A stretch of 64,000 bases of DNA from a virus. The position numbers and the translations under genes were made by a program. The notes below the pieces were generated by a model. The model did no database searches, was not told the origin of the DNA, and saw only the letters and a list, made by a program, of their open reading frames with translations. The stretch is from positions 1 through 64,000 of the IMG/VR virus record IMGVR_UViG_3300011116_000920. One strand, written 5' to 3'. Positions 16,405 through 23,592 of the stretch are shown here, in pieces; the stretch's first letter is position 1; each line of letters starts with the position of its first letter.

Positions 16405-16411
16405 AACAGAA

Positions 16412-16441
16412 GCCCCGGCCGGTAACGGTCGGGGTTTTTTT
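16412..16441 (+). terminator. Rho-independent terminator
   Basis: Stem CCCCGGCCG / CGGTCGGGG (one G-T wobble), loop GTAA, followed by seven T. Confidence 0.85.
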
Positions 16442-16500
16442 ATGCTCAAACGGAACGCATCAAAACAGACCGACAACCGGACGGAACGGATGCCGATGGA

Positions 16501-16617
16501 TTTCAATCAGGCTAAGAGGAGCGAAGCCTGAGTAATTTTTTTGGGATCAAAATATGGTGTTTTTGGTAAAATAATTGAGTAAAAACTTGTATTTTACAGT
16601 TTTATATCGTACTTTTG
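16501..16617 (+). promoter_or_regulatory. Class A hairpin-promoter cassette, copy 4
   Basis: Stem TCAGGCT / AGCCTGA with loop AAGAGGAGCGA. Promoter CTTG (16586), 20 nt, TACTTTTG (16610). Length 117 nt. Confidence 0.85.
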
Positions 16618-16649
16618 AGTCATTGTTAATCACTTAAATTTTTATTATT

Positions 16650-16979
16650 ATGCAACCAAATGTTTTAGGTCATTTCCAGAAAAATGAATTAGTAGATATG
16701 ATTCGCGTATTAAGCGGATTGTATCTTTCCAAAAACCAAACAACCAAAATGCTAAGCAGGCAATGGGCAGAGCCCATTTCAGTTGGCACAGCAAACGGGA
16801 GGTTTTACAATGACCTTGTTGAGGTCGAATTAGATAGATTATATTCGCTTGAGCTTAATAGCGAATATAAAAAATCAATTCCAAGGTGGATATGGGAGGC
16901 TCAAAACAAAGATATAGCTATGGATAACGTAGCAAAAACTATCGAGTTTGCCGCACATTTTGCGGGAGTCAAAAGATAA
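16650..16979 (+). CDS. Small hypothetical protein (109 aa)
   Basis: A helical 109-residue protein starting MQPNVLGHFQKNELVDMIRV, driven by class A copy 4 with the leader CACTTAAATTTTTATTATT. The C-terminal 40 residues contain SIPRWIWEAQ and a helical end. No family recognised. Confidence 0.65.
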   Translation: MQPNVLGHFQKNELVDMIRVLSGLYLSKNQTTKMLSRQWAEPISVGTANGRFYNDLVEVELDRLYSLELNSEYKKSIPRWIWEAQNKDIAMDNVAKTIEFAAHFAGVKR

Positions 16980-16983
16980 CAGA

Positions 16984-17018
16984 AGCCCCGGACCGGTAAC
17001 GGTTCGGGGTTTTTTTTT
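16984..17018 (+). terminator. Rho-independent terminator
   Basis: Stem CCCCGGACCG / CGGTTCGGGG, loop GTAA, followed by nine T; related to the terminator at 13598. Confidence 0.9.
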
Positions 17019-17059
17019 GCCTAAACGGAACGTATCGAAACGGAACGGATGCCGACGGA

Positions 17060-17176
17060 TTTCAATCGGGCTGAGAGGAAGGAAGCCCGAGTAAATTTTT
17101 TGAGGGCAAAATATGGTGTTTTTGGTAAAATAATTGAGTAAAAACTTGTATTTTACAGTTTTATATCGTACTTTTG
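17060..17176 (+). promoter_or_regulatory. Class A hairpin-promoter cassette, copy 5
   Basis: Stem TCGGGCT / AGCCCGA, loop GAGAGGAAGGA. Promoter CTTG (17145), 20 nt, TACTTTTG (17169). Length 117 nt. The promoter half is almost identical to copy 4 although the hairpin half is closer to copy 2. Confidence 0.85.
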
Positions 17177-17208
17177 AGTCATTGTTAACCACTTAAATAT
17201 TTTCACTT

Positions 17209-17622
17209 ATGACTACTATTGAGTTTGAAAAAAACAGTTTTTTATTTGTTGCCTATGTTCAAAGGGAAACTGAGAAGGCTTTCCTATGTGAACTTATTTG
17301 TTTCACAGGACCGTTTGATGCGGTGAAGTTGAATAGATTAATTTGGCTACCTAAATCTGCGGTAAATAACGGTAAGTTAGCCAATTGGCTCGCGTATAAG
17401 TTAGACCTAAGCGGTTCATGGGAAGGAGTTTCACTATCATATCCCAAATCAGCGCCTACCCAAGAGGCTGTAGTGTGTGATGATTACAAAGAGTTGAGAG
17501 ATGCTCGTAATTGTGATGCTGATGAGCAAGAAAACGAAGACCGTGCGGAGCAAGCCGAAGTTTGGTTTGCGAGTCAGGGAGGGCACTCTTACCGAGGAAG
17601 CGACCTGAGTGACTTGCTATAG
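17209..17622 (+). CDS. Small hypothetical protein (137 aa)
   Basis: The 137-residue protein has a beta-rich N-terminal domain to about residue 75 (FLFVAYVQRETEKAFLCELI, RLIWLPKSAV) and a very acidic C-terminal tail. The WLPKS strand resembles small Bacteroidota phage and plasmid proteins of unknown function. Driven by class A copy 5, closed by a terminator. Confidence 0.65.
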   Translation: MTTIEFEKNSFLFVAYVQRETEKAFLCELICFTGPFDAVKLNRLIWLPKSAVNNGKLANWLAYKLDLSGSWEGVSLSYPKSAPTQEAVVCDDYKELRDARNCDADEQENEDRAEQAEVWFASQGGHSYRGSDLSDLL

Positions 17623-17628
17623 GAAAGA

Positions 17629-17659
17629 GCCCCGGCCGGAAACGGTCGGGGTTTTTTTT
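17629..17659 (+). terminator. Rho-independent terminator
   Basis: Stem CCCCGGCCG / CGGTCGGGG, loop GAAA, followed by eight T. Confidence 0.9.
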
Positions 17660-17700
17660 GCCCAAACGGAACGTATCGAAACGGAACGGGTGCCGACGGA

Positions 17701-17817
17701 TTTCAATCGGGCTAAGAGGAAGGAAGCCCGAGTAAATTTTTTGGAGGCAAAATATGGTGTTTTTAGCAAAATATATGTACCAATATTAGGAATTTACAGT
17801 TTTATATTGTATTTTTG
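17701..17817 (+). promoter_or_regulatory. Class A hairpin-promoter cassette, copy 6
   Basis: Stem TCGGGCT / AGCCCGA, loop AAGAGGAAGGA, -7 element TATTTTTG (17810). As in copy 1, the -33 TTG is absent and ATATGTACCAATATTA takes its place. Length 117 nt. Confidence 0.8.
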
Positions 17818-17843
17818 AGTCATTATTAATCACTTAAATATTT

Positions 17844-18095
17844 ATGACTATGTCAAGCGCATTCATTTTGAGCCAAGTATTATCAGATGTAATTATTTCA
17901 ACTTATGTTGAACAAAAGTATTACGGGACAAAGGAATCACAGGAAAAATACCTTGAATCCATCCTAAAGGCGAGAGCAGATTTTTATAGATTAAAAGAGA
18001 AATTTGGAACAACCAAAATCGATGACATCTATCTAATTTCAACCGAGAGAAATTTAAACAATGCGATAGAATTCATTCAAGATTGTTTAAAATAG
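17844..18095 (+). CDS. Small hypothetical protein (83 aa)
   Basis: A helical, charged 83-residue protein starting MTMSSAFILSQVLSDVIIST; an in-frame second ATG lies two codons in. Driven by class A copy 6. No family recognised. Confidence 0.65.
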   Translation: MTMSSAFILSQVLSDVIISTYVEQKYYGTKESQEKYLESILKARADFYRLKEKFGTTKIDDIYLISTERNLNNAIEFIQDCLK

Positions 18096-18109
18096 GCCTA
18101 AACCAAACA

Positions 18110-18140
18110 GCCCTGCGGTTTTATCGCAGGGCACTTTTTT
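18110..18140 (+). terminator. Rho-independent terminator
   Basis: Perfect stem GCCCTGCG / CGCAGGGC with loop GTTTTAT, followed by ACTTTTTT. Confidence 0.9.
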
Positions 18141-18160
18141 CACCACTTAAACAAAAAATC

Positions 18161-18295
18161 ATGACAAGATCTAAAAGAATCCTAATTGACATTAAAAACA
18201 ATTATGCAATCATTTTTTGCATGTCATTTTATTTAGGCATGTGTCTTATGATGGTAGCGATTGTAATAGACATCATCATTAAGAACATATTTTAG
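18161..18295 (+). CDS. Tiny membrane protein (44 aa)
   Basis: ATG 18161 follows the standard leader CACCACTTAAACAAAAAATC; an upstream in-frame ATG at 18083 lies inside the previous gene and the terminator and is rejected. The product has a basic start (MTRSKRILIDIKNN) and one membrane helix (about 17-39). Confidence 0.65.
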   Translation: MTRSKRILIDIKNNYAIIFCMSFYLGMCLMMVAIVIDIIIKNIF

Positions 18296-18302
18296 AACGG
18301 AC

Positions 18303-18335
18303 GAACCCCGGCTTAGAACGGTCGGGGTTCATTTT
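18303..18335 (+). terminator. Rho-independent terminator
   Basis: Stem GAACCCCGG / TCGGGGTTC, followed by ATTTTAT. Confidence 0.75.
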
Positions 18336-18385
18336 ATCATTAGAACGGATTACATTTTATTACATTACATTTTAAACATTATAAC

Positions 18386-18655
18386 ATGAACAACCTATCA
18401 TCTTTATTGAACAATCATGCAATCCAATTTGGAACAGATGTAATGAGATTCTTATCCATTGATGCTGTTCCTCATGGTTGGGCATTTTGGATTAAATTAT
18501 TGTTAGTCATTATTGTCATTAATAACATTTGGGATATATGTAAAGAATTATTAAACATTATTAGTAAAGAAGATTATATTAATTTAAGATCTATATTTAA
18601 TGATGTTGTTTGGATTTACATTGCATTAGTATGTCTTAAGTACTGGTTCTTATAG
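18386..18655 (+). CDS. Small membrane protein (89 aa), two helices
   Basis: The 89-residue protein has membrane helices at about 32-50 (WAFWIKLLLVIIVINNIW) and 70-88 (WIYIALVCLKYWF). No class A module precedes it; its leader is ACATTTTAAACATTATAAC. Function unknown. Confidence 0.6.
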   Translation: MNNLSSLLNNHAIQFGTDVMRFLSIDAVPHGWAFWIKLLLVIIVINNIWDICKELLNIISKEDYINLRSIFNDVVWIYIALVCLKYWFL

Positions 18656-18701
18656 ATGTGATAGATGGCTGGGAATTAGATTAGATTAGTTCCCCGCCGG
18701 A

Positions 18702-18818
18702 TTTTGCTAGGGCTGAGAGGAAAGAAGCCCGAGTAAATTTTTTGAGGCCTAAATAACGTATAATAGGTAAAATAAATAGGCAAATAGTTGATTTATTCAA
18801 TTTTATTTTGTATTTTTG
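18702..18818 (+). promoter_or_regulatory. Class A hairpin-promoter cassette, copy 7 (divergent)
   Basis: Starts TTTTGCTAGGGCTGAGAGG and keeps AAGCCCGAGTAAATTTTTTG, so the outer base pair is lost but the stem core remains. Promoter GTTG (18787), 20 nt, TATTTTTG (18811). Despite much sequence divergence the length is still 117 nt. Confidence 0.8.
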
Positions 18819-18850
18819 ATTCATCGTTAATTAGTTAAATAAATCAAGTT

Positions 18851-19270
18851 ATGAACAACACAAATTTCGTGGCGACTATGTTCCACGCTATGTTCCCTCT
18901 GCTAAACGCTGCAAGAGTTTATGTTCCTTCCTTCGGTATTGAGGATAGAACAAAAATAGCCTTTCTTAAAGCATTCAATGAGTCTTTAATTGAATTAGAG
19001 AAAGTGTCAACATTAAATATTGAGCCAGAGTGGTACATAGCTCAATTTAAAAATTGGGCTAAGTCAAGCGAGGAGGGTATTTTTATGAGTATGTTATCCT
19101 ATCATCCTGAACAGTTTTATCCACAACAAATCGAGGATATGCCTGGAGATGAGGATTTCTGGTGGGGGATGTATCAGAAAGAGCAATGGGATTTATACGA
19201 GCACCCATTCTTTGACAGTTGGTTACAAGAAGCTCAAGAAATAACTTACGAAATGTGGCAAGAGCATTAA
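18851..19270 (+). CDS. Small hypothetical acidic protein (139 aa)
   Basis: A 139-residue, tryptophan-rich acidic protein starting MNNTNFVATMFHAMFPLLNA. It has helical blocks and a W/E-rich end (DEDFWWGMYQKEQWDLYE). Driven by class A copy 7, closed by a terminator. No family recognised. Confidence 0.65.
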   Translation: MNNTNFVATMFHAMFPLLNAARVYVPSFGIEDRTKIAFLKAFNESLIELEKVSTLNIEPEWYIAQFKNWAKSSEEGIFMSMLSYHPEQFYPQQIEDMPGDEDFWWGMYQKEQWDLYEHPFFDSWLQEAQEITYEMWQEH

Positions 19271-19276
19271 ACGAAA

Positions 19277-19308
19277 GAGCCCCGGTCGAAAACGGTCGGG
19301 GTTTTTTT
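19277..19308 (+). terminator. Rho-independent terminator
   Basis: Stem CCCCGGTCG / CGGTCGGGG (imperfect), loop AAAA, followed by seven T. Confidence 0.85.
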
Positions 19309-19336
19309 ATGCCCAAACGGAACGGATGCCGACGAA

Positions 19337-19453
19337 TTTCAATCAGGCTGAGCGGAGCGAAGCCTGAGTAAATTTTTTGGGATTGAAATATGGCATTTTT
19401 GGTAAAATATATGCGAAAATACTTGATTTATTCAATTATATGTTGTATTTTTG
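19337..19453 (+). promoter_or_regulatory. Class A hairpin-promoter cassette, copy 8
   Basis: Stem TCAGGCT / AGCCTGA, loop GAGCGGAGCGA. Promoter CTTG (19422), 20 nt, TATTTTTG (19446). Length 117 nt. Confidence 0.85.
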
Positions 19454-19485
19454 ATTCATCATTTAATACTTAAAAAAATCAAGTT

Positions 19486-19785
19486 ATGAGAACATTAGAA
19501 ATGGATGCGGCTGAATTGAGAGAATTATTAGCCACAAAAGCAATTTTAGAAGCAAGAGAAAAAACGCTTCGTGCTCAAATTGTTGAGGGTCTTGAGTTGA
19601 GAAATTTGACTCAATTAAGATTAGGTGGGTTTATGGTATCCCTTAGCAATCGCAAAACGTGGACTTATTCTAAATGGGTTAGAACGCTCGAGAAAATGCT
19701 TAAGACTCGTAAAACGAAAGAGCAAAACAGCGAAGAAACTTTCTTTACTGTATCGAGAACATGTCAACTAACAAACGAAAAGTAA
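19486..19785 (+). CDS. Small helical protein of a recurrent phage family (99 aa)
   Basis: Residues 1-40 form a heptad-like helix (AAELRELLATKAILEAREKTL), followed by a short strand (LGGFMVSLSNRKTWTYS) and another helix. The order helix, VSxxxRKTWTYS, helix with LEKMLKTRKTKE is repeated in the gene at 37436, so the two are probably distant members of one phage family of unknown function. Driven by class A copy 8. Confidence 0.65.
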   Translation: MRTLEMDAAELRELLATKAILEAREKTLRAQIVEGLELRNLTQLRLGGFMVSLSNRKTWTYSKWVRTLEKMLKTRKTKEQNSEETFFTVSRTCQLTNEK

Positions 19786-19793
19786 GACAAAAG

Positions 19794-19826
19794 GGGTAGG
19801 CGAAAGCCTACCCTACCTTAACAAAT
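19794..19826 (+). terminator. Terminator-like hairpin
   Basis: Stem GGGTAGGC / GCCTACCC with a GAAA tetraloop; the T-run follows only after 16 nt, so termination is less certain. Confidence 0.55.
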
Positions 19827-19849
19827 TTTTAACTTTTAAATCATAAATC

Positions 19850-20086
19850 ATGTTAGGCAAATTAGTAATTATTGTAATTTATGTTTATGTATGTGTTCCA
19901 CAGTCAAACGGTGGCAAAACGGAATACATGGAAAGAGTAGGTGCGCGGTCGTGGGAAATGCCCGGAACGTTCACCAAAACGGATTCCCTAATCAACGAAA
20001 CGATTAAGTATTACGGAATCGACCTTGAATATAACAGTATCAAAGTTGACGTAAATACACTACGGATAAAGTGTGAATGTGACTAA
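19850..20086 (+). CDS. Small exported or membrane-anchored protein (78 aa)
   Basis: The first 17 residues (MLGKLVIIVIYVYVCVP) form a hydrophobic signal or anchor. The rest is polar and ends with VNTLRIKCECD, where CxC could bind metal. It shares the 19486 transcription unit. Confidence 0.6.
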   Translation: MLGKLVIIVIYVYVCVPQSNGGKTEYMERVGARSWEMPGTFTKTDSLINETIKYYGIDLEYNSIKVDVNTLRIKCECD

Positions 20087-20114
20087 GAACAGCACAGAGC
20101 CAGGTCGGAGCGAA

Positions 20115-20246
20115 TTTCGCTCCGGCAGGGCTTTGCCCTGCCTGAGTAAATTTTTGGCGGATCCGTTTTTAACATTTCTTTAACTAAAATAAGGAAAACA
20201 TTAACATTTCATTAACTACTTGATACTGTTTTTTTGTTTATCTTTA
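20115..20246 (+). promoter_or_regulatory. Class B hairpin / TTAAC-box cassette, copy 1
   Basis: Hairpin GGCAGGGC / GCCCTGCC with loop TTT, then TGAGTAAATTTTTGGCGG, four TTAAC boxes at 20169, 20180, 20201 and 20212 (spacing 11, 21, 11) and the -7 element TATCTTTA at 20239. CTTG lies only 16 nt before the -7 element. Confidence 0.8.
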
Positions 20247-20288
20247 TAGTGCAGTCGCAATGAAGCGAAGGCGTTAAATAGACAGGTT

Positions 20289-20465
20289 ATGTATTTATTC
20301 ATTTTAATTTTCGTTTTGGCTATTTGGTTTCCTATTAGTCTGTATGCTTTAATCCTTAACAGTGAATCCGATGGAGACACTGTAAAAGAAACATTATTAA
20401 AACTTTATATGGGTGTTTCTGTATGGTTAATTTTGATTGTATCTTGCGTCGTACTAATAGTTTAA
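20289..20465 (+). CDS. Small membrane protein (58 aa), two helices
   Basis: The 58-residue ORF starts MYLFILIFVLAIWFPISLYA and ends with WLILIVSCVVLIV, giving two membrane helices around a polar loop with SESDGDTVKE. It follows class B copy 1 (leader with GCAGTCGCAATGAAGCGAAG, shared with copy 2). Too short for routine ORF calling but well placed. Confidence 0.65.
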   Translation: MYLFILIFVLAIWFPISLYALILNSESDGDTVKETLLKLYMGVSVWLILIVSCVVLIV

Positions 20466-20479
20466 CAAAACATTAATAT

Positions 20480-20518
20480 GGGAGGATTTTGATTCCTCAA
20501 TTATCCTCCCTATATTTG
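20480..20518 (+). promoter_or_regulatory. Class C dyad promoter, copy 1
   Basis: Arms GGGAGGAT / ATCCTCCC enclose TTTG (20488); TATATTTG begins at 20511 directly after the right arm; spacer 19 nt. Preceded by TTAAC and TTAAT spaced 11 nt. Confidence 0.8.
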
Positions 20519-20551
20519 CTTTATAATTTTAAACCACTAAAAACAAAAAAA

Positions 20552-20782
20552 ATGCCATCAAAAAAAGAAAAAATAGCAGCCCTAAAAACCCTTAATTCGG
20601 CTATTAAAAAAGCTATTTCAGAAAGTGGTAATTTAGATTTTAACGATTTTGTAGATTTGTCCTACGAATTAGAAAATAAAATCTATAAGTATCAAGTAGT
20701 TTTTAGGATAAAACCTATGGAAAATATCCCGATTCCTGAAACGGACAATCCATCAAACGGACCGTATATTTCAGTTCACTAA
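20552..20782 (+). CDS. Small charged protein (76 aa), paralogue of the 21263 gene
   Basis: ATG 20552 follows the leader AAACCACTAAAAACAAAAAAA; an upstream in-frame ATG overlaps the promoter and is rejected. The product starts MPSKKEKIAALKTLNSAIKK and shares the pattern LKTLxSAIxKxxSExxNLDFxDF with the gene at 21263, showing a local duplication. Function unknown. Confidence 0.65.
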   Translation: MPSKKEKIAALKTLNSAIKKAISESGNLDFNDFVDLSYELENKIYKYQVVFRIKPMENIPIPETDNPSNGPYISVH

Positions 20783-20790
20783 TAAGGTTT

Positions 20791-20825
20791 AATACCCACT
20801 AAACGGAAATGTTTAGTGGGTATTC
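20791..20825 (+). terminator. Terminator-like hairpin
   Basis: Long perfect stem AATACCCACTAAAC / GTTTAGTGGGTATT with loop GGAAAT; only a short T-poor tail follows (CCTATG). Confidence 0.7.
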
Positions 20826-20838
20826 CTATGCCAGTGAA

Positions 20839-20970
20839 TTTCGCTCAGGGCAGGGCGGAGCCCTGCCTGAGTAAATTTTTGGCGGATCCGTTTTTAACAT
20901 TTCTTTAACTAAAACAGCGAAAATATTAACACTTATTAACTACTTGGTATTGTTTTTTTGTTTATCTTTG
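20839..20970 (+). promoter_or_regulatory. Class B hairpin / TTAAC-box cassette, copy 2
   Basis: Hairpin GGCAGGGC / GCCCTGCC, loop GGA. TTAAC boxes at 20894, 20905, 20926, 20936 (spacing 11, 21, 10). CTTG (20943), 16 nt, TATCTTTG (20963). Length 132 nt. Confidence 0.8.
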
Positions 20971-21012
20971 TGACGCAGTCGCAATGAAGCGAAGGCGTTA
21001 AATAAACAGGTT

Positions 21013-21201
21013 ATGAAAAGTATGATGTTGGAATCAAATGGAATTAGAATTGTCTTCTCTTTTGGCGGTAAAGTACGCGTCAACCAGTTAGGCAAGGAAG
21101 TTGAATCGGTAAACAATTTTTCCACGTTCAAGAAGTGGGCGAAGGGTATTTTATCCGATAGCCAAATTAAAGTAGCGAAGGCTCAATTCAACCGTATGTA
21201 A
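21013..21201 (+). CDS. Small basic protein (62 aa)
   Basis: A 62-residue basic protein starting MKSMMLESNGIRIVFSFGGK, with beta strands then a helical end rich in lysine. It follows class B copy 2, whose leader shares GCAGTCGCAATGAAGCGAAG with copy 1. Closed by a terminator. Confidence 0.65.
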   Translation: MKSMMLESNGIRIVFSFGGKVRVNQLGKEVESVNNFSTFKKWAKGILSDSQIKVAKAQFNRM

Positions 21202-21209
21202 GATTTAAA

Positions 21210-21242
21210 AGCCCCTACGATTAAGTCGTGGGGGCAATTTTA
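21210..21242 (+). terminator. Rho-independent terminator
   Basis: Stem GCCCCTACGA / TCGTGGGGGC, loop TTAAG, followed by AATTTT. Confidence 0.8.
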
Positions 21243-21262
21243 AACCACTAAAAACTCAAAAA

Positions 21263-21499
21263 ATGGTAACTTTATCAGAGAAAAAAGGCACTTTAAAAAC
21301 CTTACAATCAGCCATCCTAAAATCATATTCTGAAAACAAGAATTTAGATTTTACCGATTTTGAGGACGCGGCTTTTGATTTACAAGTAGATATAGAAACA
21401 GAAGAGGACGAAATAGAAACGGAACGTAATTCATTCTATGCGGACTATCAACAAAGCATAGACGCTGACTACTACGCATTCAGACAGTCGCAAATGTAA
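21263..21499 (+). CDS. Small acidic protein (78 aa), paralogue of the 20552 gene
   Basis: Starts MVTLSEKKGTLKTLQSAILK and continues NLDFTDFEDAAFDL, matching the 20552 product over the first 45 residues. The C-terminal half is more acidic and tyrosine-rich (FYADYQQSIDADYYAF). The pair lies on either side of class B copy 2. Confidence 0.65.
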   Translation: MVTLSEKKGTLKTLQSAILKSYSENKNLDFTDFEDAAFDLQVDIETEEDEIETERNSFYADYQQSIDADYYAFRQSQM

Positions 21500-21508
21500 A
21501 ACTAATAG

Positions 21509-21544
21509 AATATTCCCGCCGAACGGACGGTTCGGTGGGTATTC
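21509..21544 (+). terminator. Terminator-like hairpin
   Basis: Stem AATATTCCCGCCGAAC / GTTCGGTGGGTATT (imperfect); tail CCTATGCC as at 20791. Confidence 0.7.
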
Positions 21545-21557
21545 CTATGCCAGTGAA

Positions 21558-21689
21558 TTTCGCTCAGGGCAGGGCGGAGCCCTGCCTGAGTAAATTTTGG
21601 CGGATCCGGTTTTAACATTTCTTTAACTAAAATAGGGAAAACATTAACACTTCGTTAACTACATAGTATTGATTTTATGCCTATATTTG
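21558..21689 (+). promoter_or_regulatory. Class B hairpin / TTAAC-box cassette, copy 3
   Basis: Hairpin GGCAGGGC / GCCCTGCC, loop GGA. TTAAC at 21612, 21623, 21644, 21655 (11, 21, 11). -7 element TATATTTG (21682). No TTG at 16 or 20 nt upstream; ACTACATAGTATTG takes its place. Length 132 nt. Confidence 0.8.
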
Positions 21690-21723
21690 CATCAGATTCT
21701 TTTACTACTTAAATTAACAAGTT

Positions 21724-22428
21724 ATGAAAATTTTCGGTTTTAATTTTATTTTAGGTCAGACAGTACATTCAATCGACCTTAAATTGTCAGCGACTAAAAA
21801 ACTTGGCGGTCGTCTTGTTGTGCAAACATACCACTATGATTTGCAACAAATTATAAACAATGACTTTACTATGGATAAAGAAAATTGTTTAGATTGTCCT
21901 TTTAGTTATAACCAAAATAACGGTAAAAGCGGCGGCTGTTATACACATAAAGGCAATATGCTAAAAGGTCTAAAGTCTAAATTACGCTCTCTTAATAAGA
22001 GATATAAATTAGGCTTACTAACTTCGGACTATAGTGCGGTTTTACCTACATTATTCAAGTATGCAAGTAAAAAAGATATATCTTTAGTACGGTTTGGTTC
22101 TTACGGCGAAGCGGTTACATTGCCTTTAGATTTGCTAAACGGTTTATCCAAATTATCAAAGCGTAAAACGGGTTATACGCACCAATGGAATAAGCCACAA
22201 TATAAGGAATACGCTTCTTTATTAATGGCTTCGACGCACAATGTTTTTGAAGCAAATATAGCAAATGATTTAGGCTTTAGGACATTCAATGTAGGCGCTA
22301 TAGAAAACAGTATTATGTGTCCCTCATCACCAACTATAGAAAAGGATAAAAGGGTATCTTGTGCAAATTGTGGCTTATGTGCGGGAAATTCAATAAAGGC
22401 AAAAAATATCTTTATTCCTAAACACTAA
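21724..22428 (+). CDS. Gp88-like cysteine-rich protein, copy 1
   Basis: The 234-residue protein resembles the phage Gp88/DUF7227 group. It has CLDCPFSYN followed by GGCYTH near residues 58-78, RFGSYGE near 120, GYTHQW near 156, and a C-terminal cluster CPSSPTIEK...VSCANCGLC. At least six conserved cysteines suggest an iron-sulfur or zinc site. Function is unknown. The paralogue at 27289 has about the same length and every motif. It is one of the largest genes in the array and is driven by class B copy 3. Confidence 0.65.
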   Translation: MKIFGFNFILGQTVHSIDLKLSATKKLGGRLVVQTYHYDLQQIINNDFTMDKENCLDCPFSYNQNNGKSGGCYTHKGNMLKGLKSKLRSLNKRYKLGLLTSDYSAVLPTLFKYASKKDISLVRFGSYGEAVTLPLDLLNGLSKLSKRKTGYTHQWNKPQYKEYASLLMASTHNVFEANIANDLGFRTFNVGAIENSIMCPSSPTIEKDKRVSCANCGLCAGNSIKAKNIFIPKH

Positions 22429-22436
22429 AAAAATGT

Positions 22437-22478
22437 AGGGGGAATGTTTGGAAATTTCAAATATTCCCCTTATATTTG
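22437..22478 (+). promoter_or_regulatory. Class C dyad promoter, copy 2
   Basis: Arms GGGGAATGTTT / AAATATTCCCC; TTTG (22447), 20 nt, TATATTTG (22471). Confidence 0.8.
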
Positions 22479-22513
22479 ATTTATAATTAGTTCACCACTT
22501 AAAAACAAATAAA

Positions 22514-22780
22514 ATGATAGTAAAATGTTTAGATGATTTTTTACCGTTAAGGAATGTAAACGATTTAGAATTTACGGTATTAAACAAAGAAACCGATGAA
22601 AAGCTTCTATGGTACATAGAAGATGTATTAGATGAAATAAATAGAGACAGGTCCGAAAAATGGATTGATTATAGTAAGAATGATTGGTTTGAGGGATGGG
22701 CGGAATGGTGCGAAGATGATACATATACCATACTATCAATAGAGGACAAAGAAGATAAAGTATATAGACCTTTCTTATAA
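22514..22780 (+). CDS. Small acidic protein (88 aa), paralogue of the 34870 gene
   Basis: The 88-residue protein contains YIEDVLDEINRDRSEKW and DWFEGWAEWCEDD, both shared with the product at 34870, 12 kb away. Acidic and tryptophan-rich. Driven by class C copy 2, closed by a terminator. Unknown function. Confidence 0.7.
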   Translation: MIVKCLDDFLPLRNVNDLEFTVLNKETDEKLLWYIEDVLDEINRDRSEKWIDYSKNDWFEGWAEWCEDDTYTILSIEDKEDKVYRPFL

Positions 22781-22801
22781 AGAAATAGTAACTTGTTTTT
22801 T

Positions 22802-22836
22802 GCCCCGTTGGATTCAGTGTCCGACGGGGATTTTTA
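22802..22836 (+). terminator. Rho-independent terminator
   Basis: Stem GCCCCGTTGGA / TCCGACGGGG, loop TTCAGTG, followed by ATTTTTATG; related to the terminator at 25121. Confidence 0.8.
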
Positions 22837-22847
22837 TGACCAGTAAA

Positions 22848-22979
22848 TTTCGCTCAGGGCAGGGCGGAGCCCTGCCTGAGTAAATTTTGGCGGGGCGGAT
22901 CTTAACATTTCTTTAACTATAATAGGGAAAACATTAACACTACCTTAACTACTTTGTATTTGTTTTACCCTTATCTTTG
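22848..22979 (+). promoter_or_regulatory. Class B hairpin / TTAAC-box cassette, copy 4
   Basis: Hairpin GGCAGGGC / GCCCTGCC, loop GGA. TTAAC at 22902, 22913, 22934, 22945 (11, 21, 11). TTTG (22953), 15 nt, TATCTTTG (22972). Length 132 nt. Confidence 0.8.
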
Positions 22980-23012
22980 CATCATATTCTTAACCACTCA
23001 AAATAAGTTATT

Positions 23013-23510
23013 ATGAAGTCAATTAATGAGTTTATCGCGGGTTTATCCTCAAAGAACACCTTTGCAGCTATCCAGTACGAGTCTTCAGCAGATAAGGTAG
23101 CAAAAAAGCTAACTTATGGTTGGTTGGCAGCCAATGGTATTTCTCGCGAAGAAGTACGTTGTATTACTTTCCGCACTTGTCAGTTAGGTAGCACTTATAA
23201 GACAAGAGTAGAAAATAGAGAAGGCGAAGGCGTGGCTATAAATCCAGGTTGGGCAAGAGCCTTAGACAACAAAGGGCATTTATTCGACAATCCAAAGAAC
23301 CTTAAGAGATTCCTACGCGTGTTCTTAGTGCCAGGCAAACAAGTTACTTGGGGCTTTCCGGATGCAACAACAGAACGGAACCGATTAGCCTTAGTTAAGA
23401 GAATGCAGGAAATAGAGCCGGAAACGGAATCCAATACGTTTGAAGTAAGAATGATTGAGTTGGAATGTATTCAGAGTTTAAAAGCAAAAGAAGTTTTTCA
23501 ATTAGCGTAA
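23013..23510 (+). CDS. Hypothetical basic protein (165 aa)
   Basis: A basic 165-residue protein starting MKSINEFIAGLSSKNTFAAI. It holds RTCQLGSTYKTRVENREGEG and an AKELFQLA-like helical end. No family recognised. Driven by class B copy 4 with the leader AACCACTCAAAATAAG. Confidence 0.65.
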   Translation: MKSINEFIAGLSSKNTFAAIQYESSADKVAKKLTYGWLAANGISREEVRCITFRTCQLGSTYKTRVENREGEGVAINPGWARALDNKGHLFDNPKNLKRFLRVFLVPGKQVTWGFPDATTERNRLALVKRMQEIEPETESNTFEVRMIELECIQSLKAKEVFQLA

Positions 23511-23518
23511 AAAAAAGT

Positions 23519-23559
23519 AGGGGAATGTTTTGATATGTTAAATATTCCCCTTATCTTTG
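23519..23559 (+). promoter_or_regulatory. Class C dyad promoter, copy 3
   Basis: Arms GGGGAATGTTT / AAATATTCCCC; TTTG (23529), 19 nt, TATCTTTG (23552). Confidence 0.8.
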
Positions 23560-23592
23560 CAACATATTAATCACTTAAATACTTAAAAAAAA

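Noticed and set aside
16335-16535. 66-codon ORF overlapping the 33-codon membrane peptide
   Set aside because: It runs through the terminator and the class A hairpin and has no leader.
18083-18160. Upstream start for the tiny membrane protein at 18161
   Set aside because: It lies within the previous gene and the terminator stem; the array leader precedes ATG 18161. The same reasoning removed early starts at 20489, 24023, 24387, 27253, 28461, 33760 and 37412.
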